Source of the DNA: Arthrobacter sp. OAP107
GTDB taxonomy: Bacteria; Actinomycetota; Actinomycetes; Actinomycetales; Micrococcaceae
Assembly (NCBI RefSeq): GCF_040546765.1
Contig: NZ_JBEPOK010000001.1
Span: 1,488,001-1,552,000, forward strand
Reading direction: 5' to 3'
DNA: 64,000 bases
The position numbers and the translations under genes were made by a program. Shown piece by piece: positions 1 through 8,851 of this stretch (positions are counted from its first letter, which is position 1; each line of letters begins with the position of its first letter). The notes below the pieces were generated by a model. That model saw nothing but the letters and a program-made list of their open reading frames with translations, was not told where the DNA came from and made no database searches.

Positions 1-2
1 AC

Positions 3-917
3 CTTCCAATAGTCATGCCTGCCATGGCGAAGGCGATTGCGGACTACGGCCCTGATGTTATCCACCAGCATTTCGCCACGTGGTCCTGGCCGGCCGTGGC
101 TGCCTCCAAGCATCGCGACGTTCCGCTGTTGACCACCCTGCACGGAGCCGACGTGGTCATGGCCGGCAGGAACCACCGGTCTGCCATGGAGCGATGGCAC
201 AAGCACAATCTCCGCGCGTCGATGAATAGAAGCCGGCGCATACTGGCGGTCAGCGAATATCTCGCGGGACTTGCCGTACGCAATGGGTTTCCTGCCGAAA
301 AGGTTGACGTCCATTACCAGGGAGTGGACACCGATATCTTCGTCCCCGACCCCTGGCGCCGTAATAATCCCGTGCCAACCGCCTTGTTCATCGGTGCATT
401 GAACCACCAGAAGGGCATCAGCCACCTGGTGGAAGCCTCAAACCAGTTGATCGGCACCATTCCGCACCGTCTGCTTGTCGCTGGGAAAGGTCCCCTGGAG
501 CCTGAAGTTACCCAGGCGGCAGCGCAGAACCAGCAGATATCCTTCCTTGGACCGCTAAGCCGTGAGGGTGTGCTGGAGAACCTTCAGCAAGCCGATGTAG
601 TGATTGCACCGAGCCGCATGCACAACGGTGCACGGGAGGCGGCCGGTCTGATCCTTCTGGAGGCCCAAGCATGTGGGACTCCAGTAATTGCCTACGCCAG
701 CGGCGGCACGCCGGAGATGACAGGGCCTGAGTCGGGCCGGCTCGTCCCCGAGGACGACGTCACCTCGCTGCGCAGGGCTATGGAGGACTATTTTCGGATG
801 GATTCAGATTCCTGGGACGGGCTGCGTGACTCAGCCCGGGAATTTGCTGTGGCGGAAAGAAGCCTGGCAAAGAGTTGCCTCGAACTTTCCCGTCACTACC
901 GCGAGTTGGCCCGGTAA
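3..917 (+). CDS. GT4-type glycosyltransferase, 5' end outside window
   Basis: Retaining glycosyltransferase that probably transfers a sugar during surface polysaccharide assembly at the cytoplasmic face of the membrane. The frame is open from the first base, so the N-terminus lies outside the window. At least 300 residues remain, covering the end of the acceptor domain and the whole donor-binding domain. Visible features are a glycine after a beta strand (LFIGALNHQKG), a conserved AGKGPLEPEV stretch, and the family's donor-binding EAGLILLEAQACGTPVIAY region, with the E-x7-E pattern typical of GT-B GT4 enzymes. It is convergent with the next gene, with about 10 bases between the stops. The exact sugar cannot be told from sequence. 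Family confident, substrate unknown. Confidence 0.85.
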   Translation, partial: LPIVMPAMAKAIADYGPDVIHQHFATWSWPAVAASKHRDVPLLTTLHGADVVMAGRNHRSAMERWHKHNLRASMNRSRRILAVSEYLAGLAVRNGFPAEKVDVHYQGVDTDIFVPDPWRRNNPVPTALFIGALNHQKGISHLVEASNQLIGTIPHRLLVAGKGPLEPEVTQAAAQNQQISFLGPLSREGVLENLQQADVVIAPSRMHNGAREAAGLILLEAQACGTPVIAYASGGTPEMTGPESGRLVPEDDVTSLRRAMEDYFRMDSDSWDGLRDSAREFAVAERSLAKSCLELSRHYRELAR

Positions 918-927
918 GCTTGGCCTG

Positions 928-2901
928 TTAGCGGCAGGCAGCTACCTCGTACAGGCCCGCCGCGCCCTGCGAGTCAAGAAGTCGCAGGCCCGGGGTTCCC
1001 GCCAATGACGTCAAGGCCGGGTAATGCTTGCCTTGGTGGACTTCCTTCGCGCCGAAATCCAGCACGTAGTAGCTGTTCTCCCGGGCGACCATCTCGCAAA
1101 CCTCCGGGTCCTTGGCGACTGCCTTGAGGCGGCTCAGGATGACACGCTCGGAGGGACTCGGGGAAGAGCTGATAGCCGGAAGCATCGCGTTCCGGCCGCT
1201 GTATGCATAAACGAGAGATGCCCCTGTCCACGGGTTCCCGACCACTACAGAACCAGCAGGGACATGCTGATCAAGGCGCCGCAGCAGGGCTTCTTCGTCG
1301 GATGAAAGCAGCGGGGAAGCGTCCGTGGAACTATACGATTGGGCCGCTTTTGCCTGTTCAGTGTTGATTGACCGCCCCTGCGTCAGCGCTGCGGCCGTAA
1401 GAACCAGTACCGCTGATACGGCGAAGCTGACGACGTGGAGGGCTGGCCTCCTGGAGGGGGCCAGCCGCCGTTGCGCCAGCTGCAGGGAGCGCTCGATTAG
1501 CCAACTTCCGCCAATGGCCGAGATGACAAGGGCGGTTATGGGCAGGAGGGCCGCCAGGCGGTAGGTGTCGTTGTACCAGACGCCGGTCCAGAAACTTCGC
1601 GTGGGGCCTGCAGGGTAGCCGGCCACTACGGCGTAAAAGCCCAAAGAGATCACGAAGCATCCAAGAATCCAGAGCTTCCGCTGGGCGCACAGGATGACAA
1701 TGCCCACAATGGTCAGGGCAAAGATGAGCCAAGGCACATCCCGGCTTTGCGGTGCGCTGGTGATGGCTTCGCCGATTGCGCGGGGGAGGGTGGTCACCGG
1801 CGGCCAGAAGGAAGCAGCCTCACTTGGGCGTACTTTGACCCAGAGGATCCACGTAACAGCGCCGTAGGCGACAACGGCCGCGAAGCCGATCATCGACTTG
1901 CGGATCCAGTGCTCCTGGCCCCGAAGGTGAAAAGAGCGTGTGACGAACCAGACCAGCAACGGCGCAACAGCCAAGGCAATAAGAGTCATCGTCGTGCTGG
2001 GATGGGCCAGGGTCAGCCCGACTGATGCCACGCCGAGCAGGCCGGCATACAAGATGGTGGAGGCTCGTCTGTCGCGTCCAGTGCCCAGGAGTTCGACAAC
2101 AGCGCCGAGGCAAAAGGGGAGCATCGAAATAGCGAGCAGGGTCGGATAGAGCACCCCGAAATCGACCATAAGATACGGAAAAGAGCCGAAGCCTGCGGCC
2201 AGGGCCCCGGTCACCATCATGGGGACCGGACGGCGCCCTGTCAGCGTTGAGATCAGGAACATCGCGGACAACGGCCAGACCACCGCTGCGATGATCATGT
2301 TGGACACGTTGACGGCCACGGGAATGGAAGTTTGGCTGGCATCCAGCACCAGCGCAACCACGTCGTGCCACGCTGCGGGATAAAAGCTGAGCCGGTTGGA
2401 ATTTGCGTCCAGTGACGCCAGGGTCAGCGACGAGGCCCGGCCGCTGTCCGCGATCACCCGCAGTGCATTCAGATGAAATACATTGTCATACGTCTGGGAG
2501 ATATGTTCCGGGCCGGCGAAGATCTTGCTGAACCTGACGGAAATGATTGCCGCGGGGATGCCCATGGCCATCAGGTACCCAGCGGAGCGTAGGATTCCTG
2601 GCAGCCGCCCGATCTCTGGCCGTGGCCAGTGCCCGGAGGCGCGGCGCAACCACAGGACCCTTAGCGCGGCAGCTGCGAGGGTCAGTAGGAGAGTAACCAG
2701 GACCATGGACGCCACAGACCAGCGGATGTTCAGCATTTGGAGCAGCACGGCCCCCACAGAGGCAATGGACACGGTCAAAGGCGCCGATGCACTCCAGAGT
2801 GTCAGACCGCGTGCGCCCATAGTCCGGGCCAACAGCGCACCGGGAATGAAGAGCACCAGCAGGCCGACAATGATCGTTGGGATGGTCTGCATCCAGCTCA
2901 T
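928..2901 (-). CDS. Large polytopic membrane protein (DUF6541-like)
   Basis: A 657-residue integral membrane protein with about 12-14 hydrophobic segments covering residues 5-520, followed by a C-terminal extracytoplasmic domain of roughly 120 residues. The overall plan, many TM helices and then a soluble tail, resembles actinobacterial DUF6541 proteins and GT-C type glycosyltransferases. I see no clear GT-C catalytic signature beyond acidic residues in the first external loops (for example HISQTYDNVFH). The start is supported by an AGGAG Shine-Dalgarno about 9 bases upstream of ATG. Its neighbours (GT4 enzyme, secreted muramidase, acyltransferase, galE) suggest a role in cell-envelope glycan assembly. 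That role is inferred from context only. Confidence 0.7.
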   Translation of the reverse strand: MSWMQTIPTIIVGLLVLFIPGALLARTMGARGLTLWSASAPLTVSIASVGAVLLQMLNIRWSVASMVLVTLLLTLAAAALRVLWLRRASGHWPRPEIGRLPGILRSAGYLMAMGIPAAIISVRFSKIFAGPEHISQTYDNVFHLNALRVIADSGRASSLTLASLDANSNRLSFYPAAWHDVVALVLDASQTSIPVAVNVSNMIIAAVVWPLSAMFLISTLTGRRPVPMMVTGALAAGFGSFPYLMVDFGVLYPTLLAISMLPFCLGAVVELLGTGRDRRASTILYAGLLGVASVGLTLAHPSTTMTLIALAVAPLLVWFVTRSFHLRGQEHWIRKSMIGFAAVVAYGAVTWILWVKVRPSEAASFWPPVTTLPRAIGEAITSAPQSRDVPWLIFALTIVGIVILCAQRKLWILGCFVISLGFYAVVAGYPAGPTRSFWTGVWYNDTYRLAALLPITALVISAIGGSWLIERSLQLAQRRLAPSRRPALHVVSFAVSAVLVLTAAALTQGRSINTEQAKAAQSYSSTDASPLLSSDEEALLRRLDQHVPAGSVVVGNPWTGASLVYAYSGRNAMLPAISSSPSPSERVILSRLKAVAKDPEVCEMVARENSYYVLDFGAKEVHQGKHYPALTSLAGTPGLRLLDSQGAAGLYEVAACR

Positions 2902-3027
2902 CAGGCGAGTCTCCTAGTTTCCGTCAAAGAGTTCAGGATACAAGCCAGCGACGGCGAAGCTGTCATCGGGGCCGGGATAGTGAAGGCAGTCAAACGTCGT
3001 TTTCAGGCAGCGCATTCTGGCGGTGTT

Positions 3028-6000
3028 CTAGTTCGCTCCTGATGAGGCAGCCACCAGTGGCGCCGTGCCCACCACCCCCGCCGTCGAAGACGGGCCCCAT
3101 TTGCTGCCGGCAAGGATGGGGTAGTAGCGCAGTTGCCCTGAGGTCTGGAGCGCCAGGACGCCCTTGCTTCCCGTGCCGGCGAAGCCGGCCGTGGCCGCGA
3201 ACTGCCGGAAGGACTGCCATCCGGTGCCGACCGTCTTTCTGGTTTCCGGCACAAACCTGTTCGTGCCGGTGGACCGGTAGAGAAGCATTGTGCCCCGCGC
3301 GTCCACCGCCAACAGGTCTTGTTTCCCGTCGGAGTCGAAGTCGACCATGGCGAGTTTCAGTCCTGCCCACCCGCTCCCGATCCGCACCGGCGCGCTGAGC
3401 GCCCGGCCGGAGGCGTTGGCCCAGTAATTCAACGCTCCGTCGGCGCCGTAGCCCACGATTCCGGGGTATTTGGCGCCTGAGATCCATTTGCCGGCCAGGA
3501 GCCTGGTTTGAGCAAAACCCGAGGCGGCGACCGTAATGGGGGCAGCGAAGCCGCCTGCGGCAGAGCCTGCATAGAGTGTGAGCGCGCCGCTGGACTTTTG
3601 GGCGAGAACGTCGGCGATGCCGTCGCTGTTCCAGTCAACGACGTTCAGGGACTTCATTCCTGACCAGCCCACACCGATCTGATAGGGGGATCCGATTGTG
3701 GAGGCATTGGTTTCCGGGTGGTTCCACAGCCCTCCCGCGGCATCCACCGTGAGGACATCTGCGGTGCTGGGGATGGCCCGTCCGCGCGTGACGAGGGAGC
3801 TTCCCGAGATCAGGACACCGGCCCAGCCGGTCCCTTCCACGGATTTGGTGCCCACGACGCCGCCGGTCACTGGGTAGTAGCTGACTGTGCCCGCACCATC
3901 GCGCGCCAGAATTCCGGTAGAGGACGCGGACACGAAGCCGTTCAACGGGCTGATGCTGTTCATCGTGGCCCAGCCGTTCCCCACGACTTTCCGGGTCTCG
4001 GCGATGAAAGAGCCCGCACCGCCAGAGCGGAAGAGCCACATCCGTCCCAGGTAGTCGACAGCGAGGATGTCCTGGTTGCCGTCCCCGTCCGCATCCGTCA
4101 TGGAAACGTCCATTCGGACAAATCCTGAACCAATGCCCGTGGCGGTCCCTAAGGCGCCTCCTGACGGGTTGGCGTAGTACTGCAGTGCTCCGTTGGTCCT
4201 GCGCACTACGACGCCCGGGTATTTGGACGTTTTGTGCCAGGGGCCAATCGTAACGTCGGCGCCCGCCACTCCGGAAAGGAGGGTTTTGCTGGCGGCAAAA
4301 CCTCCGGATGCCAAGCCCGTCCGGATGCCGAGCGCTCCCGCGGTACTGACTGTGGCGAGGTCCTGGACGCCGTCTGCGTTCCAGTCGGTGACGTGAACGG
4401 AAGCAAGACCGGTGAACCCTGCGCCGATGTTGGTGGCGGCGCCGAAAGTTCCCGAACTGGCTGAACGGCGGAAGAGACCACCGGCGGCGTCAACGGTGAC
4501 CACGTCTGTGGCCGAGGGGATTGACGGAGATCCCGGGGGCGGCGGGGCGGGTGTTGCAGGGACCAGATTGACGTTTTCGCCGCCGGCAATCAGGTAAGGG
4601 GTCCAGCCGGCGCCGAGCGCAGTGGCCACGCCCCAGGTGCCGTTTCCGGGCACAGGGTAGTAGTAGAGTTGGCCACTCGTGTTGCGGGCCAGAAGGCCGT
4701 TGGTCCCGGCGCCCTTGAAGTTCGTGGTTACCGTGACGCTGGTCATTTTGTTCCAGCCGTTGCCTATGGTTTTGCGTGCCTCCGCCAGGAAGGAGCCGGC
4801 GCCGTTGGACCTGTAGAGCCGAAGCGCACCGGAAGAGTCCTGGGCCAGAATGTCCTGGTTGCCGTCGCCGTCGAAATCAATCATGGTCAGGTTCAATCCG
4901 CTCCAGCCCTGGCCAACCGATGTTCCGGTGCTGACGCCGGTTCCTGAGGCGTTGCGCCACAGGCGGAGGCCGCCCGAGGAGTCGCGGGTGATGATGTGGG
5001 GGTAATAGCTGCTGTTGAGCCAATAGCCGATTGTCAGTTGGTAATTTTCCCAGCCGGACTCTGCGAGAACCGGACCGGCAGAAAATCCGCCGGTTGCGAG
5101 GCCGAGGTAGGCATTTACGCGGCCTGACATCCATTGGGCCACGATGTCCAGTACGCCGTCGGCGTTCCAGTCGATGACGTTGATCGACCGCAGGTTAGTC
5201 CAGCCTTGCCCGATCTGTTTGCGGGCGCGGAAGGTCCCGCTGCCGGTCGCCGGGTAGTCCCAGAGAATACCCGAGGCGTCTGCCGCGACCACGTCGCCCA
5301 AGGATGTGATGGAGGGCGTTGGTACGGCGCCGTCGGCTTGAGACGCGAACCGCCGCAGGCTGTCCATCGTTCCGTTCCAGGCATTGGAATCACCGGCGAA
5401 CGGACCCGTCGCGCTGTACTGCCACACGCTGTAGGTTCCCCAGCCGTTGGGCATGGCACCCACATAACGGGAATATGAGGCCAGATGCAGGGGCTGCCTG
5501 CTGAACGCGTTGGAGTTTCCCGTACAGGTTGTCCACCAGTCGGTGGTTGTGTAGATCATCGGCAGCCGGCCGGTCCGGGCCAGCACACGGTTTGAAAAAG
5601 CCGCGATCCAGTTGACCATTGATGCCTGGCTCATGTTGTAGCAGGTGTTGCCCAGCGACGCATAAGGGTTGTACTCGATGTCCAGCAGCGGCGGCATCGT
5701 GTTGCCGTCCCCGCTCCAGCCGCCCCCGTTGTTGACGAAGTAATCGGCCTGGGCTGCTGCAGTTGAAACACCGGGAAGCGCGAAATGGTAGGCGCCACGG
5801 ATCATTCCGGCGCCCAGCGCGCCGCCGTACTGGGAGCCAAAAAGCGGGTTGGCATAGGTTGTTCCCTCGGTGGCCTTAACGTAGGCGAACCTGGCACCGA
5901 GACTGTATTGCGCGGCCCAATTGACGCTTGCCTGGTGACTGCTGACGTCCAGGCCCTGGATGCCTGGTGCCATCCATGTGTTGGCCGCTTCGGTAATGGC

Positions 6001-6315
6001 AGCTGCCGACGACGGCGATGACTTCCTGACGAGGGTGGACTCGCGGCTCTTGAGACCCTGGCCCATATAGGAGCCATCTTTTCCGATTTCGGCCCGAAGG
6101 GCATCCATGTCGACCGGCGCCGACGTGGACGACGTTGTGGGGTCCGGGGTTTCGGAGGGGGAGGGAACCGATGGCTGTATGGGGGCGCCCTGGGCAGGCA
6201 GCCCGCCGCCGATGGAAAGTGTGGCAGACAATAACGCGGTTGTGGCCAAAAGACCTAGGCGTTTCACGCCCAGCTCAAGGGGCGTGGCGATTCTGCTATT
6301 CGAGGAATGATTCAT
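3028..6315 (-). CDS. Secreted GH25 muramidase with three long FG-GAP/VCBS repeat blocks
   Basis: Predicted exported lysozyme of the GH25 (Chalaropsis) family, which cleaves the beta-1,4 bond between MurNAc and GlcNAc in peptidoglycan. The chosen start (ATG at 6315, GGAG 8 bases upstream) gives 1095 residues with a basic N-terminus, a hydrophobic core and an A-x-A-like cleavage region near residue 45. A longer open frame upstream lacks signal-peptide character. After a Pro/Ser/Thr-rich linker, the GH25 domain shows GLDVSSHQ, YVKATEG and LLDIEYNP, including the catalytic Asp and Glu. The rest is three blocks of about 210 residues, each beginning D-V-[VL]-[AT]-x-D-A. Each block carries two Ca-loop-like motifs (for example DWNADGVLD and DFDGDGNQD), typical of FG-GAP/VCBS beta-propeller repeats. 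It may help in wall remodelling or attack on other bacteria. Confidence 0.9.
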   Translation of the reverse strand: MNHSSNSRIATPLELGVKRLGLLATTALLSATLSIGGGLPAQGAPIQPSVPSPSETPDPTTSSTSAPVDMDALRAEIGKDGSYMGQGLKSRESTLVRKSSPSSAAAITEAANTWMAPGIQGLDVSSHQASVNWAAQYSLGARFAYVKATEGTTYANPLFGSQYGGALGAGMIRGAYHFALPGVSTAAAQADYFVNNGGGWSGDGNTMPPLLDIEYNPYASLGNTCYNMSQASMVNWIAAFSNRVLARTGRLPMIYTTTDWWTTCTGNSNAFSRQPLHLASYSRYVGAMPNGWGTYSVWQYSATGPFAGDSNAWNGTMDSLRRFASQADGAVPTPSITSLGDVVAADASGILWDYPATGSGTFRARKQIGQGWTNLRSINVIDWNADGVLDIVAQWMSGRVNAYLGLATGGFSAGPVLAESGWENYQLTIGYWLNSSYYPHIITRDSSGGLRLWRNASGTGVSTGTSVGQGWSGLNLTMIDFDGDGNQDILAQDSSGALRLYRSNGAGSFLAEARKTIGNGWNKMTSVTVTTNFKGAGTNGLLARNTSGQLYYYPVPGNGTWGVATALGAGWTPYLIAGGENVNLVPATPAPPPPGSPSIPSATDVVTVDAAGGLFRRSASSGTFGAATNIGAGFTGLASVHVTDWNADGVQDLATVSTAGALGIRTGLASGGFAASKTLLSGVAGADVTIGPWHKTSKYPGVVVRRTNGALQYYANPSGGALGTATGIGSGFVRMDVSMTDADGDGNQDILAVDYLGRMWLFRSGGAGSFIAETRKVVGNGWATMNSISPLNGFVSASSTGILARDGAGTVSYYPVTGGVVGTKSVEGTGWAGVLISGSSLVTRGRAIPSTADVLTVDAAGGLWNHPETNASTIGSPYQIGVGWSGMKSLNVVDWNSDGIADVLAQKSSGALTLYAGSAAGGFAAPITVAASGFAQTRLLAGKWISGAKYPGIVGYGADGALNYWANASGRALSAPVRIGSGWAGLKLAMVDFDSDGKQDLLAVDARGTMLLYRSTGTNRFVPETRKTVGTGWQSFRQFAATAGFAGTGSKGVLALQTSGQLRYYPILAGSKWGPSSTAGVVGTAPLVAASSGAN

Positions 6316-6579
6316 GTCATACTCCGTAGCCTTGAACTGCTGGCAGACGGTGGCTTGATGGCAGAGTCGTTCACCGTTTTGGCCCCCTATTACGCCCGCA
6401 CGGGTGAGCGGTTTAGTGTAGCACTGGAGGTGCTTGTGTGACCAATGTGATGTATGAGCACTATTGGGGCGGACATGTCGTCCGATTTCTGGCCGTCGTG
6501 GTGCGGAGCTAGACTGAGGGGCTGATCCCGTGCCCCTCCTCGGGAATCCCCAACCGACCAAGCAAAGGAACGATGAGCA
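6316..6579. promoter_or_regulatory. Divergent promoter region between GH25 and acyltransferase genes
   Basis: This 264-base gap separates two divergently transcribed genes, so it must contain both promoters. I see no strong -35/-10 pair, no riboswitch fold and no long inverted repeat. I looked for a c-di-AMP (ydaO-type) element, often found before actinobacterial wall hydrolases, and did not recognise one. Confidence 0.4.
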
Positions 6580-7602
6580 TTGCTTGCACAACCGTCCCTT
6601 GACCGCCCCCGTCAGGTGCGCTCCGGGGCTATTGATTTTCTGCGCATTCTGGGGATCGCGGCGGTGGTTGCCGGGCACGTAGGAGCCTGGTCAGGGCCTG
6701 TCGTCCGGGAAACTGTCTACACGTGGCATGTGCCTCTTTTTTTCTTCCTTTCGGGTTATCTGTGGTCTGAGGGCCGTAGCGTAGTTCAGGAGATGAATAA
6801 GCGGGCAAGAACGCTCCTCCTTCCTTACATTGTCTGGCTGGTCCTGGTAGGCGCCTGGTGGCTATCGCAGATGGATGTCATCCACGGCGCTGACCTTCGA
6901 AAGCTGATGTTGGGGGGCTGGTATGTCCGCGGCCCCCTCGCGGCGTTCTGGTTTGTGACGGCCCTCTTCTTCGCTGTAGTCGCTGTTCGCGCGATCCAGC
7001 GCTTCCCGAACTGGCTTCAGTGGACGTTGGCCGTGGCCGCGTTGGTTGTCACTATGCGCGAGCCCGATTTCGTGGCGCGGGTCCCGCTTGCGGGCGGCAT
7101 CGGGGTCGCATGCGTCGTGTTCGTTCTGGCAGGCCGGGAATTTAGGCGCAACCGCCAGAGGATCCGCCGGCCGCTAATAACTGGACTGGTCATCCTCTGC
7201 GGCTGCGCCGCCGCCATACTGTCCGGCTGGTCCACCCATCTCGACCTGAAGTATGCGCAGCTTGGTTCGTCCGTCATCACGGTCCTCGTGGCGATTGGAA
7301 TATGCGCCTCGCTGCTCCTGATTGCCGAGCATGTCATTCCTCGGCTCGGGCCACGCGTCAACAATGAGCTGAGCACGCTGGCCAGTTGCGGGTTCATGGT
7401 TGTACTGACCCACGCCGTTGTGCTGGCTGAGATGACAAAGCTCGGCCTTGCCCCGTGGCTGGTCTTTGCCGGTTCGCTGGCCGGTCCCTGGCTGCTCGCC
7501 CTGCTGATTCTAAGAACCGGTCTTGCCCCAGTCCTTCTGGGTGTGCCCGTTCGGAGAGAATCCGAGCCTGTGCATGAATCAGCGAGAAGCGTGCGTATCT
7601 GA
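6580..7602 (+). CDS. Acyltransferase 3 family membrane protein
   Basis: A 340-residue membrane protein with about 10 TM segments, matching the acyltransferase-3 family (OafA/NolL-like). This family O-acylates surface sugars or other envelope components. N-terminal signatures are IDFLRILGIAAVVAGH, with the family's conserved His after the first helix, and the short VPLFFFLSGYLW segment. The start codon is TTG, with AAGGAA 9 bases upstream. A nearby ATG at 6573 lies in another frame and stops after nine codons. The gene sits between a secreted muramidase and galE, consistent with envelope polysaccharide modification. The acceptor is unknown. Confidence 0.85.
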   Translation: MLAQPSLDRPRQVRSGAIDFLRILGIAAVVAGHVGAWSGPVVRETVYTWHVPLFFFLSGYLWSEGRSVVQEMNKRARTLLLPYIVWLVLVGAWWLSQMDVIHGADLRKLMLGGWYVRGPLAAFWFVTALFFAVVAVRAIQRFPNWLQWTLAVAALVVTMREPDFVARVPLAGGIGVACVVFVLAGREFRRNRQRIRRPLITGLVILCGCAAAILSGWSTHLDLKYAQLGSSVITVLVAIGICASLLLIAEHVIPRLGPRVNNELSTLASCGFMVVLTHAVVLAEMTKLGLAPWLVFAGSLAGPWLLALLILRTGLAPVLLGVPVRRESEPVHESARSVRI

Positions 7603-7674
7603 TTTCGCCGGGTTCTGGCCAGCAGCTAAGACGTCGATTACGGGCCAGAGTGTAGCGGCTCTAGACTGGAGCCT

Positions 7675-8724
7675 ATGAAGGTTTTGGTTACCGGCGGCGC
7701 CGGCTACATCGGATCACACACGGCTCTTTGCCTGCTCGAGGACGGACACGACGTCGTCGTGCTGGACAATCTCATGAACTCGAACTTGGAGGCGGTCCGC
7801 CGTGTTGAAGAGCTCGCCGGTAAGAAGGTGGAGTTCCGCGAGGCCGACCTGCTCGACGCTGAGGCTGTCGACCAAGTCTTCGCAGAGGGCGGGTTCGACG
7901 CCGTCATTCACTTCGCCGGCCTGAAGGCTGTGGGTGAATCCGTGGCGAAGCCGCTCTGGTACTACAAGAACAACGTAGTGGGCACGCTCAATCTCCTTGA
8001 GAGCATGGAGAAGGCCGGTGTTCGGCGGCTGGTCTTCAGCTCATCGGCCACTGTCTACGGCGCCTCCGAGCACGTTCCCCTGATCGAGAAGTCGCCGCTG
8101 GACGCAACGAACCCCTACGGCAGGACCAAAGAGCAGATCGAGGACATCCTGTCCGACCTGAGCGACGCCGACCCGCGGTGGAGTATCGCGCTGCTGCGCT
8201 ACTTCAATCCCGTCGGCGCGCACGAATCAGGTCGCATCGGCGAGGACCCCCACGGTATCCCCAACAACCTTTTGCCCTTCGTTGCGCAGGTCGCGGTGGG
8301 ACGGCGCGAAAAGGTCATGGTATTCGGCAACGATTACCCCACGCCCGACGGCACGGGCGTCCGCGACTATATCCATGTCATGGACCTCGCAGCTGGCCAC
8401 CTGGCGGCGCTGAACTATCTGCAGACGAAGACAGGCGCGTTCCGCTGGAACCTTGGGACCGGCCGTGGTTCGTCCGTCCTGGAGGTCATCGAGGCCTTCG
8501 GTGCGGCTGTAGGGCACCCTGTGCCTTACGAATTTGCACCCCGGCGGCCGGGGGATGCTGCCGTCAGCTACGCCGATGCTTCCGCAGCCTTGGCGGATCT
8601 GGGATGGTCCGCGCACCGTGACCTGGCACAGATGTGCGCTGATCACTGGCGCTGGCAGAGCGCCAATCCCTACGGCTATGCCGGTGCAGAAGCTGCCGAA
8701 CTTGCGACGATCGTTTCCACGTAA
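7675..8724 (+). CDS. galE: UDP-glucose 4-epimerase
   Basis: Short-chain dehydrogenase/reductase that interconverts UDP-glucose and UDP-galactose with tightly bound NAD, feeding galactose into the Leloir pathway and surface glycans. The 349-residue protein is the usual length. It has the N-terminal GGAGYIGSH dinucleotide-binding loop (residues 7-15), a catalytic Ser in VFSSSATVYG and the YGRTK Tyr-x3-Lys pair. The substrate-binding stretches RYFNPVGAHESG and DYIHVMDLA are typical of GalE rather than other epimerases. It stands alone between the acyltransferase and the tad operon. Confidence is high. Confidence 0.96.
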   Translation: MKVLVTGGAGYIGSHTALCLLEDGHDVVVLDNLMNSNLEAVRRVEELAGKKVEFREADLLDAEAVDQVFAEGGFDAVIHFAGLKAVGESVAKPLWYYKNNVVGTLNLLESMEKAGVRRLVFSSSATVYGASEHVPLIEKSPLDATNPYGRTKEQIEDILSDLSDADPRWSIALLRYFNPVGAHESGRIGEDPHGIPNNLLPFVAQVAVGRREKVMVFGNDYPTPDGTGVRDYIHVMDLAAGHLAALNYLQTKTGAFRWNLGTGRGSSVLEVIEAFGAAVGHPVPYEFAPRRPGDAAVSYADASAALADLGWSAHRDLAQMCADHWRWQSANPYGYAGAEAAELATIVST

Positions 8725-8851
8725 GCTCGCCGGAACGCCAATAAGTTATCCACATCCTCAGACCTGTGACTTGGCTCACGGGTGAGCTTCCCTTAGCTTT
8801 AACCCAGATGTACTGCTTCCGCTGGGGCCGGCAGTCGTTCGGGGGAATTTC

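Noticed and set aside
8746..8754. TTATCCACA, a perfect DnaA-box sequence upstream of tadA
   Set aside because: A single box without an AT-rich unwinding region, dnaA/dnaN or parAB genes is not evidence of an origin.
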